NCBI GenBank assembly: GCA_022711665.1
Contig: JAKLEN010000003.1
Span: forward strand, 62,001-126,000
Length of the DNA: 64,000 bases
Direction: 5' to 3'
Source of the DNA: Acidobacteriota bacterium
GTDB taxonomy: Bacteria > Acidobacteriota > Aminicenantia > Aminicenantales > Saccharicenantaceae
Part shown: positions 1-8,052 of the stretch, in pieces
Layout: the number at the start of each line of letters is the position of its first letter
Numbering within the stretch: the stretch's first letter is position 1
Notes under the pieces: model-generated
Told to the model about the DNA's origin: nothing
The model's database searches: none
Seen by the model: only the letters and a program-made list of their open reading frames with translations
Made by a program: the position numbers and the translations under genes

Positions 1-1077
1 CTCGAGGCCCGGGATCGCAAGAACTTCTCGCGCGAGGTCTTCAGCCAGACGATCGACCCGGCCGCCCTGACGGTCATCCGCGAGCGGCTGATCCCCGGGG
101 TCAAGGTGGTCGAGGCCCTCAGGTCCGGCGAGCCCGGCCGAAAGGTAGACGTGGCCGTCATCGCCGAGGGCTACACCGCCGCCGAGGAGGCCAAGTTCGC
201 GGCCGACCTGGCCCGTTTCGTCGGCGTCTTCTTCAAGATCGAGCCCTACAAGTCCCATCGGGACGCCTTCAACATATCCGGCGTCTTCAAGCCCTCGGCC
301 GAGAGCGGCTGCGACGAGCCGAGCCACGGCGTCTTCAAGTCGACGGTCCTCAACGCCGCCTTCGACTCGCTCGGCTCCGAGCGCTACCTCCTGACCGAGG
401 ACAACAAGAGCCTCCGCGACATCGCCGCCCACGTCCCCTACGACGCCCTCTACATCATGGTCAACCACAAGCGCTACGGCGGCGGGGGCATCTACAACTT
501 CTACTGCACCTTCACCACCGACAACCAGTGGTACGAGTACCTTTTCCTTCACGAGTTCGGCCACTCCTTCGCCGGCCTGGCCGACGAGTACTACACCTCG
601 GACGTGGCCTACAACGAATTCTACCCGGCGGGCATCGAGCCGGCGGAGCCGAATATCACCGCCCTGCTCGACCCGGCCCGGCCCAAGTGGAAGAGCCTCC
701 TCAGCCCCGGCATCGCGGTGCCGACGCCCTGGGAGAAGGCCGCCTTCGACGACATGGACATGGGTTACCAGGAGATCCGCCGCGGGGTCAACGCGAACAT
801 CGCCAGGATGAAGAGGGAAGGGGCCCCCGCGGCCGACGTCGCCCGGGCCGAAGACGAGTCCGAGAAGCTGTCACGCGAGCAGGCCCTGAAGGTCGACGCT
901 TACCTGAAGGCCAGCAAGTTCTGGGGCCAGGTCGGCGTCTTCGAAGGCGCGGGATACGCCGCCAAGGGCCTCTTCCGCCCGGAGCTCGACTGCCTCATGT
1001 TCACCAAGGGGACCAAGCCCTTCTGCCGGGTCTGCGAGGCCGCGGTCCTGCGGACGATACGCTATTACGCCGATTGA
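1..1077 (+). CDS. M64-family metallopeptidase, 3' part (start before the window)
   Basis: The frame is open from the first base, so the gene is cut at its 5' end and 358 residues are visible. The zinc site HEFGH is encoded at 550-564 and is followed by a conserved LADEYY, the HExGH...DEY arrangement of the IgA-peptidase M64 family. The C-terminus has the cysteine-rich tail expected there (CLMFTKG, then FCRVC). Family members are usually exported zinc proteases that act on extracellular protein. The signal peptide would lie outside the window, so export is inferred. No gene follows for about 320 bases. Confidence 0.88.
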   Translation, partial: LEARDRKNFSREVFSQTIDPAALTVIRERLIPGVKVVEALRSGEPGRKVDVAVIAEGYTAAEEAKFAADLARFVGVFFKIEPYKSHRDAFNISGVFKPSAESGCDEPSHGVFKSTVLNAAFDSLGSERYLLTEDNKSLRDIAAHVPYDALYIMVNHKRYGGGGIYNFYCTFTTDNQWYEYLFLHEFGHSFAGLADEYYTSDVAYNEFYPAGIEPAEPNITALLDPARPKWKSLLSPGIAVPTPWEKAAFDDMDMGYQEIRRGVNANIARMKREGAPAADVARAEDESEKLSREQALKVDAYLKASKFWGQVGVFEGAGYAAKGLFRPELDCLMFTKGTKPFCRVCEAAVLRTIRYYAD

Positions 1078-1396
1078 GCGGCGCCGCGCCACTCACGCGG
1101 TCGGCCGCGATCATTCCTCTTTTTTATACCCGCGCTGATATGTCATGCACCACCCCTGGTGTCCCGGGGGGAAGTGCGGGCTGTTGTCAGCAAAAGGGGG
1201 GTTGATGATGGGAACCAAAAAGGTGGGGGCTTTCTCCAGCCCGCGCAAGAAAGCCACTGTCATTATAGCACTCGTTTGCGCATTGTAAAGCCTTTTTTTC
1301 TTTTTTTTCGGCCATTGCCCCTGTAATCGCTCAATCTATTGATTTCCGGCACGGTTCTCTCCAGAATGGAGGGGACATCACGAACCCGGAGGACCC
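1078..1396. other. Intergenic stretch with T-rich tract
   Basis: This 319-base gap holds a weak hairpin (CGCGG at 1096-1100 with CCGCG at 1105-1109) ten bases before a T run at 1119-1126, which may end transcription of the M64 gene. It also holds one possible 28-codon frame (1205-1288) and a long T-rich tract at about 1291-1309. Nothing else was recognised. Confidence 0.5.
1205..1288 (+). CDS. Possible 27-residue microprotein (doubtful)
   Basis: Two adjacent ATG codons at 1205 and 1208 follow a purine-rich AAAAGGGGGG stretch that could serve as a ribosome binding site. The frame runs to TAA at 1286-1288. The predicted peptide has a basic first half (PRKKAT) and a short hydrophobic end (VIIALVCAL), like a tiny membrane-associated peptide. 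Length alone gives no statistical support and no family is recognised. It may simply be chance. Confidence 0.15.
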   Translation: MMGTKKVGAFSSPRKKATVIIALVCAL

Positions 1397-1690
1397 ATGG
1401 AACAGAAGACGGATCCCAAGAAGGTCGAGATCAAGGTCGACGAGGCGGTCGCCCTCGGCCAGTACGCCAGCCTGGCCGCCATCCGGCACTCGCGCGAGGA
1501 ATTCCTGTTCGACTTCGCCTTCCTTTTTCCCGACGGCCCCTACGGCAAGCTCGTGGCCCGGGTCATCGTCAGCCCGGCCCACGCCAAGCGCTTCCTCGAA
1601 GCCCTGCAGGCCAACATCAAGCGCTACGAGGATTCCTTCGGAACGATCGTGCCCTCCGAACTGCCGCCGTCGGTCGACTTCATTCAATGA
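1397..1690 (+). CDS. DUF3467 domain protein
   Basis: This 97-residue protein of unknown function matches the DUF3467 pattern across its length: a segment on serum-like contacts (AAIRHSREEF), then LDF-type FDFAFLFP, then ARVIVSPAHAKRFLEALQ and a final NIKRYEDSFG. ATG at 1397 lies seven bases after a GGAGGACC ribosome binding site and gives the usual family length. It is cytosolic by composition, with no signal peptide. Members occur in anaerobes and thermophiles as small stand-alone proteins, and no role has been established. It is separated from the next gene by a distinct promoter at 1713-1740. Confidence 0.8.
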   Translation: MEQKTDPKKVEIKVDEAVALGQYASLAAIRHSREEFLFDFAFLFPDGPYGKLVARVIVSPAHAKRFLEALQANIKRYEDSFGTIVPSELPPSVDFIQ

Positions 1691-1712
1691 GGCCGGACCG
1701 ATGCCGACGGTC

Positions 1713-1740
1713 TTGACACCGGGAGGGATTTTCTTATATT
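1713..1740 (+). promoter_or_regulatory. Sigma-70-type promoter of the 65-residue gene
   Basis: A perfect TTGACA (1713-1718) is separated by 16 bases from TATATT (1735-1740). It is one of the best housekeeping promoters in the window. A start near 1747 would give a leader of about 88 bases before the ATG at 1835. Confidence 0.7.
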
Positions 1741-1834
1741 AGTTGACCAAAGCCGAGATGAGGCATATCATTCCACCGGGAACGCGAAAGGGTTAGGACC
1801 AGGTAGCTCATAATTCCTCAGGGAGGTCATAGAC

Positions 1835-2032
1835 ATGGCTTATGAATTCAAGAACTCCAAGGGCGTAGGCTATTATCTGCACTCGAAGGACGTCCTGCTG
1901 AAGGGCGGCCGGAAGCAGACGATCTACTACTTCGCCCGCGACGTGCGGCCCGGCGCCATGGACGCGGTTCCCGCCGGCTATACCGTCCAGGAGACGGCCA
2001 AGACCGGCATGCCCATCCTGAAGAAGAAATAA
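1835..2032 (+). CDS. Small conserved-looking hypothetical protein (65 aa)
   Basis: The start ATG at 1835 is preceded by an excellent ribosome binding site (CAGGGAGGTCAT) and a near-consensus promoter, so expression should be strong. The product is basic and ends PILKKK. It contains GYYLHSKDVLLKGGR and a YYFARDVRPGAMDAVP stretch, which look like a compact beta-rich cytosolic fold. No signal peptide or membrane segment is visible. I recognise no characterised family. A strong terminator follows at 2078-2133, so this is a single-gene unit, as is common for abundant small housekeeping or stress proteins; that role is a guess. Confidence 0.7.
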   Translation: MAYEFKNSKGVGYYLHSKDVLLKGGRKQTIYYFARDVRPGAMDAVPAGYTVQETAKTGMPILKKK

Positions 2033-2077
2033 GCCCGCGGCGGAACAGAGAGCCGGGGGCCCGCTTCCTCCGGCCTG

Positions 2078-2133
2078 GAGGGGGGACCTTCTTCGCGGCT
2101 GCATCCCCGAAGGAGGTTCCTCCCATTTTTTTT
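2078..2133 (+). terminator. Rho-independent terminator after the 65-aa gene
   Basis: A G-rich left arm (2078-2095, ending CTTCTTCG) pairs imperfectly with a right arm at 2108-2124 (CGAAGGAGG onward). The hairpin is followed by eight T residues at 2126-2133. Confidence 0.7.
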
Positions 2134-2180
2134 ACCTGCCGGTCCTTTACCCCTCCCGGCCTTCTGGGTATACTGAGGCC

Positions 2181-3182
2181 ATGAAACGTCCCGCCGTCAA
2201 GATAACGCTCGTCGCGCTTGGCGCGGCCCTGGCCCTTTCGGCCTGCGCCAAGGAACCCTCTGGGCCTTCCGCCACGGCCGGCGCGAAGACGCTGCAGATC
2301 GCGGTCATCCCCAAAGGCACGACCCACGAGTTCTGGAAGTCCATCCACGCCGGCGCCGTCCGGGCCGGCCGTGAGCTCGGCGTCGACATCATCTGGAAGG
2401 GCCCGCAGAAAGAGGACGACCGGGCCCAGCAGATCACCGTCGTCGAGGACTTCATCAGCCGCGGCGTCGACGGCATAGTCCTGGCCCCTCTCGACGACCG
2501 GGCCCTCATGCGCCCGGTCCGGGACGCCGCCCGGGAGAAGATCCCGGTCGTCGTCATCGATTCGGGGCTCCAGGGCGGCGACTACGTCAGCTACGTCGCC
2601 ACCGACAACTACAAGGGCGGCGTGCTGGCGGCCCGCCGGCTGGGCGAGCTGCTCGGCGGCCGGGGCCGCATCTTCCTCATCCGCTACCAGGAGGGCTCGG
2701 CCAGCACCGTCCAGCGGGAGGCCGGCTTCGCCGACACGGTCGCCAAGGAATTCCCCGGCCTCGAGATCCTGGTCAAGGACCAGTACGCCGGGGCGACGAC
2801 GGAGACGGCCTACCAGCTGGCCGAGAACCTCATCAGCCGCTTCCCCGACGTCCAAGGCGTCTTCACGCCGAACGAGTCCAGCACCTTCGGCACGCTCCGG
2901 GCCCTCCAGGAATCCGGGCTGGCCGGCAAGATCGTCTTCGTCGGCTTCGACAGCTCGCCCAAGCTCGTCCAGGGCCTGCGCGACGGCGCCATCCAGGGCC
3001 TGGTCATCCAGAACCCGGCCCGCATGGGCTACCTCGGCGTCAAGACCGTCGTCGCCCACCTCAAGGGCGAGCCGGTCGAAAAGGTCGTCGACACCGGCGT
3101 CGTCCTGGCGACCAGGGACAACATGGACGCGCCCGACATCAAGGGCCTGCTCTCGCCCGACCTGTCCAATATCGCCGATTGA
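2181..3182 (+). CDS. Sugar ABC transporter substrate-binding lipoprotein (RbsB-like)
   Basis: This 333-residue protein begins with a lipoprotein signal (LALSACAKE, cysteine near residue 21) and continues as a type I periplasmic binding fold of the ribose/galactose class (Peripla_BP_4). Recognisable segments are TTHEFWKSIHAGA, the first-domain GVDGIVLAPLD, AATDNYKGG-like VATDNYKGGVLAARRL, and FVGFDSSPKLVQGLRDGAIQG near the C-terminus. It would capture a sugar or related ligand outside the inner membrane and hand it to the RbsA/RbsC-type proteins encoded just downstream. The substrate cannot be told from sequence. A TATACT box at 2169-2174 lies only six bases before the ATG, so the mRNA may have almost no leader. 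Confidence 0.9.
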   Translation: MKRPAVKITLVALGAALALSACAKEPSGPSATAGAKTLQIAVIPKGTTHEFWKSIHAGAVRAGRELGVDIIWKGPQKEDDRAQQITVVEDFISRGVDGIVLAPLDDRALMRPVRDAAREKIPVVVIDSGLQGGDYVSYVATDNYKGGVLAARRLGELLGGRGRIFLIRYQEGSASTVQREAGFADTVAKEFPGLEILVKDQYAGATTETAYQLAENLISRFPDVQGVFTPNESSTFGTLRALQESGLAGKIVFVGFDSSPKLVQGLRDGAIQGLVIQNPARMGYLGVKTVVAHLKGEPVEKVVDTGVVLATRDNMDAPDIKGLLSPDLSNIAD

Positions 3183-4726
3183 TGAGCGACCGCCCCGCCG
3201 TCCCGCCGATCCTGCGCATGTCCGGGATCGGCAAGAGCTTCGGCGCCACCCAGGCCCTCGACGGCGTCGATCTCGAGCTCGGCCGGGGCGAGGTCCACGC
3301 CCTCATCGGCGAGAACGGCGCCGGCAAGAGCACGATGATGAAGATCCTCAGCGGCGCCATCGTCCCCGACGCCGGGCGCATGGAGATCGACGGGCGCCCG
3401 TACGCGCCCTCCGGCCCCGGCGACGGCCTGCGCGGCGGGGTGTCCATGATCTACCAGGAGCTCAACCTGGCGCCGCACCTCTCGGTCGCGGAGAACATCA
3501 TGCTCGGCCGCGAGACCGCCAGGTCCGGCTGGCTCGACCGTCCGGCCATACGGCGCCAGGTCCGCGAGGTCCTCGAACTCGTCCGCCATCCCGAGATCTC
3601 GCCCGACGTCCCCGTCGGCCGGCTGAGCGTCGGGGCCAAGCAGCTCGTCGAGATCGCCCGGGCCCTGCTCAACAAGTCCCGCATCCTGGTCATGGACGAG
3701 CCGACGAGCTCGCTGACCCAGGAGGACAGCCAGCGGCTGTTCGAGATCATCCGCGGGCTCAGGGGCCAGGACGTCGGCGTCATCTACATCAGCCATTTCC
3801 TCGAGGAGGTCCAGAGCGTCGCCGACTCCTACACCGTCCTGCGGGACGGCCGGAGCGTCGGCTCCGGGGCCATGGCCGGGACGTCGCTCGACGATCTCAT
3901 CCAGCTCATGGTCGGGCGGAAGTTCACCCAGCTCTTTCCCCGCGTCGAGCACGCCTGCGGCGGGCCGGTCCTGACCCTGGACCGGCTGAAAGGCCGGCGC
4001 ATGGCCGCCCCGGTCAGCCTGGACCTGGCGAAAGGCGAGATCCTGGGCCTGGCCGGCCTGATCGGCTCGGGCCGCACGGAGACGCTGCGGGCCCTCTTCG
4101 GGCTCGACGAGGTCGAGGGCGGCGCCGTCGTCGTGTCCGGCGCCGAGCTGGCCGGCCGCCGGCCCTGGGCCCGGATCGGGCGCGGCCTCGGCCTGCTCAG
4201 CGAGGACCGCCAGGGCGAAGGCCTGGCCCTGAACCTGTCCGTGGCCGACAACATGACCCTGAGCCGGCTGGCCCCCTTCCGCCGCCGGGGGCTGCTGCGG
4301 CCGGCCCGCCAGCGCCGCTCCGTCGCCGGGCTCATCGACCGGCTGAAGATCAAAGCCAAGGGACCCGGCCAGCCGGTCGGGGCCCTCTCGGGCGGCAACC
4401 AGCAAAAGGTGGCCCTGGGCCGGCTCCTGCACCAGGAAGCCTCGGTCCTGCTCCTGGACGAGCCGACGCGGGGCATCGACGTCGTCAGCAAGAGCCAGAT
4501 CTACGAATGGATCGGCGGCCTGGCCCGCGAAGGCAAGGCCATACTCTTCGTCAGCTCCTATCTCCCCGAGCTCCTCGGCATCTGCGACCGGATCGCCGTC
4601 TTCCACCGGGGGAACCTGGTGGAGTCCCGGCCGGCGGCCGCATGGGACGCGGCCGGCCTGATGGCGGCGGCCACGGTGGGCCGGGCGCCGCGGGGGACAC
4701 CGGTCGAGCAAAGGAACGCGGAATGA
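3182..4726 (+). CDS. Sugar ABC transporter, duplicated ATP-binding subunit (RbsA/MglA-like)
   Basis: ATG at 3182 overlaps the preceding TGA by one base, which favours it over the in-frame TTG at 3179. The 514-residue protein has two ABC domains. The first carries GENGAGKST, the signature LSVGAKQLVEIARAL and ILVMDEPTSSL. The second has the degenerate P-loop GLIGSGRTE, the signature LSGGNQQKVALGRLL and LLLDEPTRGID. A normal first domain and degenerate second P-loop are typical of the carbohydrate uptake CUT2 family. It would energise import by the RbsC-type permease that overlaps its 3' end by four bases. Confidence 0.93.
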   Translation: MSDRPAVPPILRMSGIGKSFGATQALDGVDLELGRGEVHALIGENGAGKSTMMKILSGAIVPDAGRMEIDGRPYAPSGPGDGLRGGVSMIYQELNLAPHLSVAENIMLGRETARSGWLDRPAIRRQVREVLELVRHPEISPDVPVGRLSVGAKQLVEIARALLNKSRILVMDEPTSSLTQEDSQRLFEIIRGLRGQDVGVIYISHFLEEVQSVADSYTVLRDGRSVGSGAMAGTSLDDLIQLMVGRKFTQLFPRVEHACGGPVLTLDRLKGRRMAAPVSLDLAKGEILGLAGLIGSGRTETLRALFGLDEVEGGAVVVSGAELAGRRPWARIGRGLGLLSEDRQGEGLALNLSVADNMTLSRLAPFRRRGLLRPARQRRSVAGLIDRLKIKAKGPGQPVGALSGGNQQKVALGRLLHQEASVLLLDEPTRGIDVVSKSQIYEWIGGLAREGKAILFVSSYLPELLGICDRIAVFHRGNLVESRPAAAWDAAGLMAAATVGRAPRGTPVEQRNAE

Positions 4727-5697
4727 GCCGTCAGAATCGCTCCGGCCTCAGCCGGGCCCTCAACATCTTCGGGCCCTTCATCGGCCTGGTCCTGGTCATC
4801 GCCCTCTTCGCCCTCATCCCCGAGGTCCAGGGCCGCTTCCTGCGGATGGCCAACTTCAAGAGCGTGGCCACGCAGTCGGTCATCGTCGCCCTGGGGGCCC
4901 TGGGCATGACCCTGATCATAGTCAGCGGCGGCATCGACCTCTCCGCGGCCTCAAACATCGCCCTGGCCAGCGTCATCACGGCTTACGCCGTCAACGCCGG
5001 GGCCGCTCCGGCCTGGGCCCTTCTTTTCGGCGTCCTCACCGGCGGCCTGGTCGGGCTGGCCAACGGCGCGCTCGTCACCCGCCTGCGCCTCGTTCCGTTC
5101 ATCGTCACCATGGGCATGATGGGCATCGCCCGGGGCGCGGCCAAGTGGATCGCCGGCAACCAGAAGATCGACGCGCCCATGACCTGGATCAACGAGCTCA
5201 TGGCCAAGAGCCCCCGGCCCTCGTGGCTGCTCATGGCGCCGGGCATCTGGATCGTCATCCTCTTCGCCGCGGCCATGGCCGTCCTCCTCAAGTTTACCGT
5301 CTTCGGCCGCCACATCTTCGCCGTCGGCTCGAACGAAGCGACGGCCCGCCTCTGCGGCATCAGGACCGACCGGGTCAAGGTCCTGGTCTATGCCGTCTCC
5401 GGCCTGTTCTGCGGCCTGAGCGGCGTCATGGAGTTCTCCCGGCTGACCGTCGGCGACCCGACCGTCGCCGTCGGGCTCGAGCTCGATATCATCGCCGCCG
5501 TGGTCATCGGGGGAGGCAGCCTGAACGGCGGTGAAGGCAGCATCCTGGGGACCATGATCGGCGTGTTGATCATGTCCTTCCTTCGCAACGGCTGCACGAT
5601 GATGGGCTGGCCCAACTACATCCAGGAGATCATCATCGGGGCCATCATCATCGTCGCCGTGGCCATCGACCGCCTGCGTCACCGGAAAGAGTGCTGA
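4723..5697 (+). CDS. Sugar ABC transporter permease (RbsC-like)
   Basis: The start ATG sits in an ATGA overlap with the ATPase stop, showing translational coupling. The 324-residue product is strongly hydrophobic with eight to ten likely transmembrane segments. It shows the CUT2 permease hallmarks IIVSGGIDLS near residue 70, FGRHIFAVGSNEATARLCGI in the cytoplasmic loop, and GGSLNGGEGSILGTMIGVL near the C-terminus. With the two upstream genes it completes a binding protein, ATPase and permease operon for one sugar-like solute. No kinase or isomerase is linked that would reveal the substrate, and no clear terminator follows. Confidence 0.92.
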   Translation: MSRQNRSGLSRALNIFGPFIGLVLVIALFALIPEVQGRFLRMANFKSVATQSVIVALGALGMTLIIVSGGIDLSAASNIALASVITAYAVNAGAAPAWALLFGVLTGGLVGLANGALVTRLRLVPFIVTMGMMGIARGAAKWIAGNQKIDAPMTWINELMAKSPRPSWLLMAPGIWIVILFAAAMAVLLKFTVFGRHIFAVGSNEATARLCGIRTDRVKVLVYAVSGLFCGLSGVMEFSRLTVGDPTVAVGLELDIIAAVVIGGGSLNGGEGSILGTMIGVLIMSFLRNGCTMMGWPNYIQEIIIGAIIIVAVAIDRLRHRKEC

Positions 5698-5755
5698 CCG
5701 CCCCGACGGGACCGGCCCTCGGCCGCCCGGATCCGTTGAGGTTCTCCTCCACGCG

Positions 5756-5820
5756 GTCCCTGGATAGGGACTGTCCCTCCTTTTTCCGCCCGGCGGCGGG
5801 GCCTGTCCTCCGGAAAGGAC
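5756..5820 (+). promoter_or_regulatory. Two inverted repeats upstream of a sigma-54 promoter (candidate activator sites)
   Basis: GTCCCT (5756-5761) pairs with AGGGAC (5766-5771), and GTCCT (5805-5809) pairs with AGGAC (5816-5820). Their centres are 49 bases apart and fall about 115 and 65 bases before the predicted start of transcription. That position fits an enhancer-binding activator, but the identity of the protein is unknown and the motifs are short. Confidence 0.35.
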
Positions 5821-5850
5821 GAGGGGCCGCTTTTCCCCTGGGGAAGGGAC

Positions 5851-5866
5851 TGGCACGATAGTTGCT
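5851..5866 (+). promoter_or_regulatory. Sigma-54 (-24/-12) promoter of the FecR/DUF6600 gene
   Basis: TGGCACG (5851-5857), four bases, then TTGCT (5862-5866) matches the sigma-54 consensus, with GG and GC exactly twelve positions apart. The CDS start at 5905 is about 27 bases after the expected transcription start, with AAAGGAGAC as ribosome binding site. This implies control by an NtrC-type activator. Confidence 0.8.
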
Positions 5867-5904
5867 TTTTAACGGGTGGGCAGGAGAAAGAAAGGAGACA
5901 GACG

Positions 5905-7899
5905 ATGAACAAGATGACGGAAAAAGCGGCGCTCCTGGCGCTCGCCTTCATCGTTTCGATCCCCCTCGGCCTGGCCGCCCAGGACGAAGGATTCTACCCT
6001 TACAGCTTCGCCCGCCTGACCTACGTCAACGGCCCCGTCTACGTTCAGAGGACCTCGGACCTGGGCTACGAGAAGGGCGAGGTCAACCTGGCCCTGGTCC
6101 AGGGCGACAAGATCGGCACCGAGAACGGCCAGGCCGAGATCCATTTCGGCCGGCGTAACTATCTCCGCCTCGGCCAGGCCGCCAAGGTCGAGTTCGCCAT
6201 CCTGCCCAAGGAAGGGGAGGACCGGATCAAGCTCTTCCTGACCGAAGGCCAGGCCTATCTGCGGGTAAGCCAGCTGGCCCTGGAAAAGGGGATCGAGGTC
6301 CACACCCCGGACGCGTCCTTCTATGTGCTGGAAGAAGGCCTGTACCGGTTCGATGTCCGGCTCGATCGGGAGACCCGGGCCGTCGCCCGGGAAGGCAGCC
6401 TGGAGGCCGCGGCCGAAGAGGGCTCCGTCCTCATCCGGAGCGGCGAGACCGTGACGGCCGCCGACGGCCGGCTGGTGAGCGAGCCCGAATACGACTATGC
6501 CCGCGGCGACGCGTTCGACGAGTGGAACGACGGCCGGGACGGCCTGCTCTCGGCCCGCAGCGAGCGTCAATACCTTCCCTCCGACATGGGGGAGTACGAA
6601 GAGGAGCTCGGCGATAACGGCCGCTGGGTCTATGAGCAGCCGTACGGCAACGTCTGGGTCCCCAACGTGACCTACTACGACGATTGGCGCCCCTACTATT
6701 ACGGCCGCTGGGTGTGGTACCCCGTCGTCGGCTGGACCTGGGTCTCCTCCGAACCGTGGGGCTGGGCGGTCTATCACTACGGCCGCTGGAACTGGCGTTT
6801 CGGCCTCGGCTGGTACTGGATCCCTCGGTCTCACTGGGGCCCGGCCTGGGTGCACTGGTGGCACGACCGCGATTACGTCGGCTGGTGCCCGCTGACCTGG
6901 TACAACCGGCCCGGCTACCTCTTCCACGACCGCTTCTATGACCGCTGGGACGATCGCTTCTCCTCGGCTCACAACCGGGCCATGACCGTTGTCCGGCGCG
7001 ACCATCTGCAGTCGCCCGACATCGGCCGCCGTCACGTCGGCGCGGCCGATCTAGATCGCATCGGACGGGTCGAGCTGCGGGCTCAGCAGCCCGGCATCCG
7101 GCCGGCCGTCGACAACGCCCGGCCCCAGGCCCTCGAGGCCCGGCGGGCGCTGGCGGACCGGACCGGCGCCCGGGAGCGGATCCGGAACGTGGCTCCCTCG
7201 AGGGCCCTGGCCTCGCCCCGGCCGGGCGGCCTGAACACGGGCCTGCGGTCGCGGGAGCGGAACTCCGCCGGGTCCTCCGTTGACCGGCCGGCCGTGACCC
7301 GCCCGGCCGTCCGCGGCGCGGGGAGCGGCGGACGGGCCGTCCGGACCTACCAGAGCCAGCGGCCCTCCGAATCCAGGTCCGTGAGGTCACAAGGCCGCAT
7401 CTACTCCTCCCGCCCCACGGTCGCCGCTCCTTCATCCAGGCTGAATTCCCGGTCCGGCTCCTCCAGGCCGGAGGCTTCTTCCTACGGCCGCGCCGGCTCG
7501 TCCCGCGCGCCGTCCTCCGTTCAGTCCCGCTCCGGGCGCTCTTCGTCCCGTTCTCTGAGCTCTCCGAAAAATTCGCCCTCTTCGCCGGGGCGGACCTATA
7601 GCGCCCCGCGTTCGAACCGCCCCTCCTCCTCTTCCTCCGGTCGGTCCTTCAGCTCGCCGAGCTCCAGCCGTTCCTCCTCAGGCCGCGCTTTCAGCGCTCC
7701 CCGTTCGAACGGCTCCTCGGGCCGGTCCAGCTCCGGCTCGTCCCGGCCTTCGGGCTCGATCAAGTCCGGCGGGTCGTCCTCCGGCCGCTCGGGCTCCCCG
7801 AGCCGGTCGAGCTCCGGCTCGTCCCGTTCCTCCGGCTCGTCCTCCCGGTCCTCGGGTTCATCGTCCCGGTCGGGGGGCGAGGCCAGGAAAAAGGGCTGA
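5905..7899 (+). CDS. Secreted FecR-domain / DUF6600 protein with Ser-Arg-rich tail
   Basis: The 664-residue protein starts with a Sec signal peptide (cleavage likely after LGLAAQ). Residues about 30-190 form a FecR-like beta domain (ARLTYVNGPVYVQ, GDKIGTENGQAEIHFG, YLRLGQAAKVEF). Residues about 220-350 are extremely rich in Tyr and Trp, with repeated YYYGRWVWYP, YHYGRWNWRFG and WIPRSHWGPAWV units as in DUF6600. The last 200 residues are low-complexity Ser/Gly/Arg/Pro and probably disordered. No sigma factor or TonB receptor is adjacent, so this is not a classical FecR signalling gene. An extracytoplasmic structural or envelope-stress role is possible but unproven. A sigma-54 promoter drives it. 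Confidence 0.82.
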   Translation: MNKMTEKAALLALAFIVSIPLGLAAQDEGFYPYSFARLTYVNGPVYVQRTSDLGYEKGEVNLALVQGDKIGTENGQAEIHFGRRNYLRLGQAAKVEFAILPKEGEDRIKLFLTEGQAYLRVSQLALEKGIEVHTPDASFYVLEEGLYRFDVRLDRETRAVAREGSLEAAAEEGSVLIRSGETVTAADGRLVSEPEYDYARGDAFDEWNDGRDGLLSARSERQYLPSDMGEYEEELGDNGRWVYEQPYGNVWVPNVTYYDDWRPYYYGRWVWYPVVGWTWVSSEPWGWAVYHYGRWNWRFGLGWYWIPRSHWGPAWVHWWHDRDYVGWCPLTWYNRPGYLFHDRFYDRWDDRFSSAHNRAMTVVRRDHLQSPDIGRRHVGAADLDRIGRVELRAQQPGIRPAVDNARPQALEARRALADRTGARERIRNVAPSRALASPRPGGLNTGLRSRERNSAGSSVDRPAVTRPAVRGAGSGGRAVRTYQSQRPSESRSVRSQGRIYSSRPTVAAPSSRLNSRSGSSRPEASSYGRAGSSRAPSSVQSRSGRSSSRSLSSPKNSPSSPGRTYSAPRSNRPSSSSSGRSFSSPSSSRSSSGRAFSAPRSNGSSGRSSSGSSRPSGSIKSGGSSSGRSGSPSRSSSGSSRSSGSSSRSSGSSSRSGGEARKKG

Positions 7900-7933
7900 T
7901 CCCGGTCTCGCGGGTACCTCCAATTCCTCGATA

Positions 7934-7961
7934 GGGCCAGGCCTCCCTGGCCCACTATTTT
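7934..7961 (+). terminator. Hairpin terminator after the FecR/DUF6600 gene
   Basis: GGGCCAGG (7934-7941) pairs perfectly with CCTGGCCC (7946-7953) across a four-base loop. It is followed by the T-rich ACTATTTTG stretch. The U-tract is short, so termination may be partial. Confidence 0.6.
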
Positions 7962-7963
7962 GC

Positions 7964-7992
7964 TTTACTTTTCGGGGGCTCGATGGTATAAA
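7964..7992 (+). promoter_or_regulatory. Sigma-70-type promoter of the 229-aa lipoprotein gene
   Basis: TTTACT (7964-7969), a 17-base spacer and TATAAA (7987-7992). The start would fall near 7999, leaving a leader of roughly 54 bases that contains the dyad at 8005-8021. Confidence 0.55.
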
Positions 7993-8004
7993 TGAACGTC
8001 TGTT

Positions 8005-8021
8005 CGGGAAGAATATTCCCG
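8005..8021. promoter_or_regulatory. Inverted repeat in the 5' leader
   Basis: CGGGAA (8005-8010) and TTCCCG (8016-8021) form a perfect dyad with a five-base AT-rich centre. It begins a few bases after the predicted transcription start and could be a repressor operator or an mRNA hairpin. Confidence 0.35.
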
Positions 8022-8052
8022 GGCGCCCGTTCGACACATGGAGGTAGTTTCT

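Noticed and set aside
3179..3181. TTG start for the sugar ABC ATPase
   Set aside because: The ATG at 3182 in the TGATG overlap is the normal coupled start; the TTG would add only one residue.
3029..4711. Long open frame on the minus strand opposite the sugar ABC ATPase gene
   Set aside because: The plus-strand frame has complete ABC motifs. The opposite frame is Ala/Gly/Asp/Pro-rich with no recognisable domain, as expected from antisense reading of GC-rich codons.
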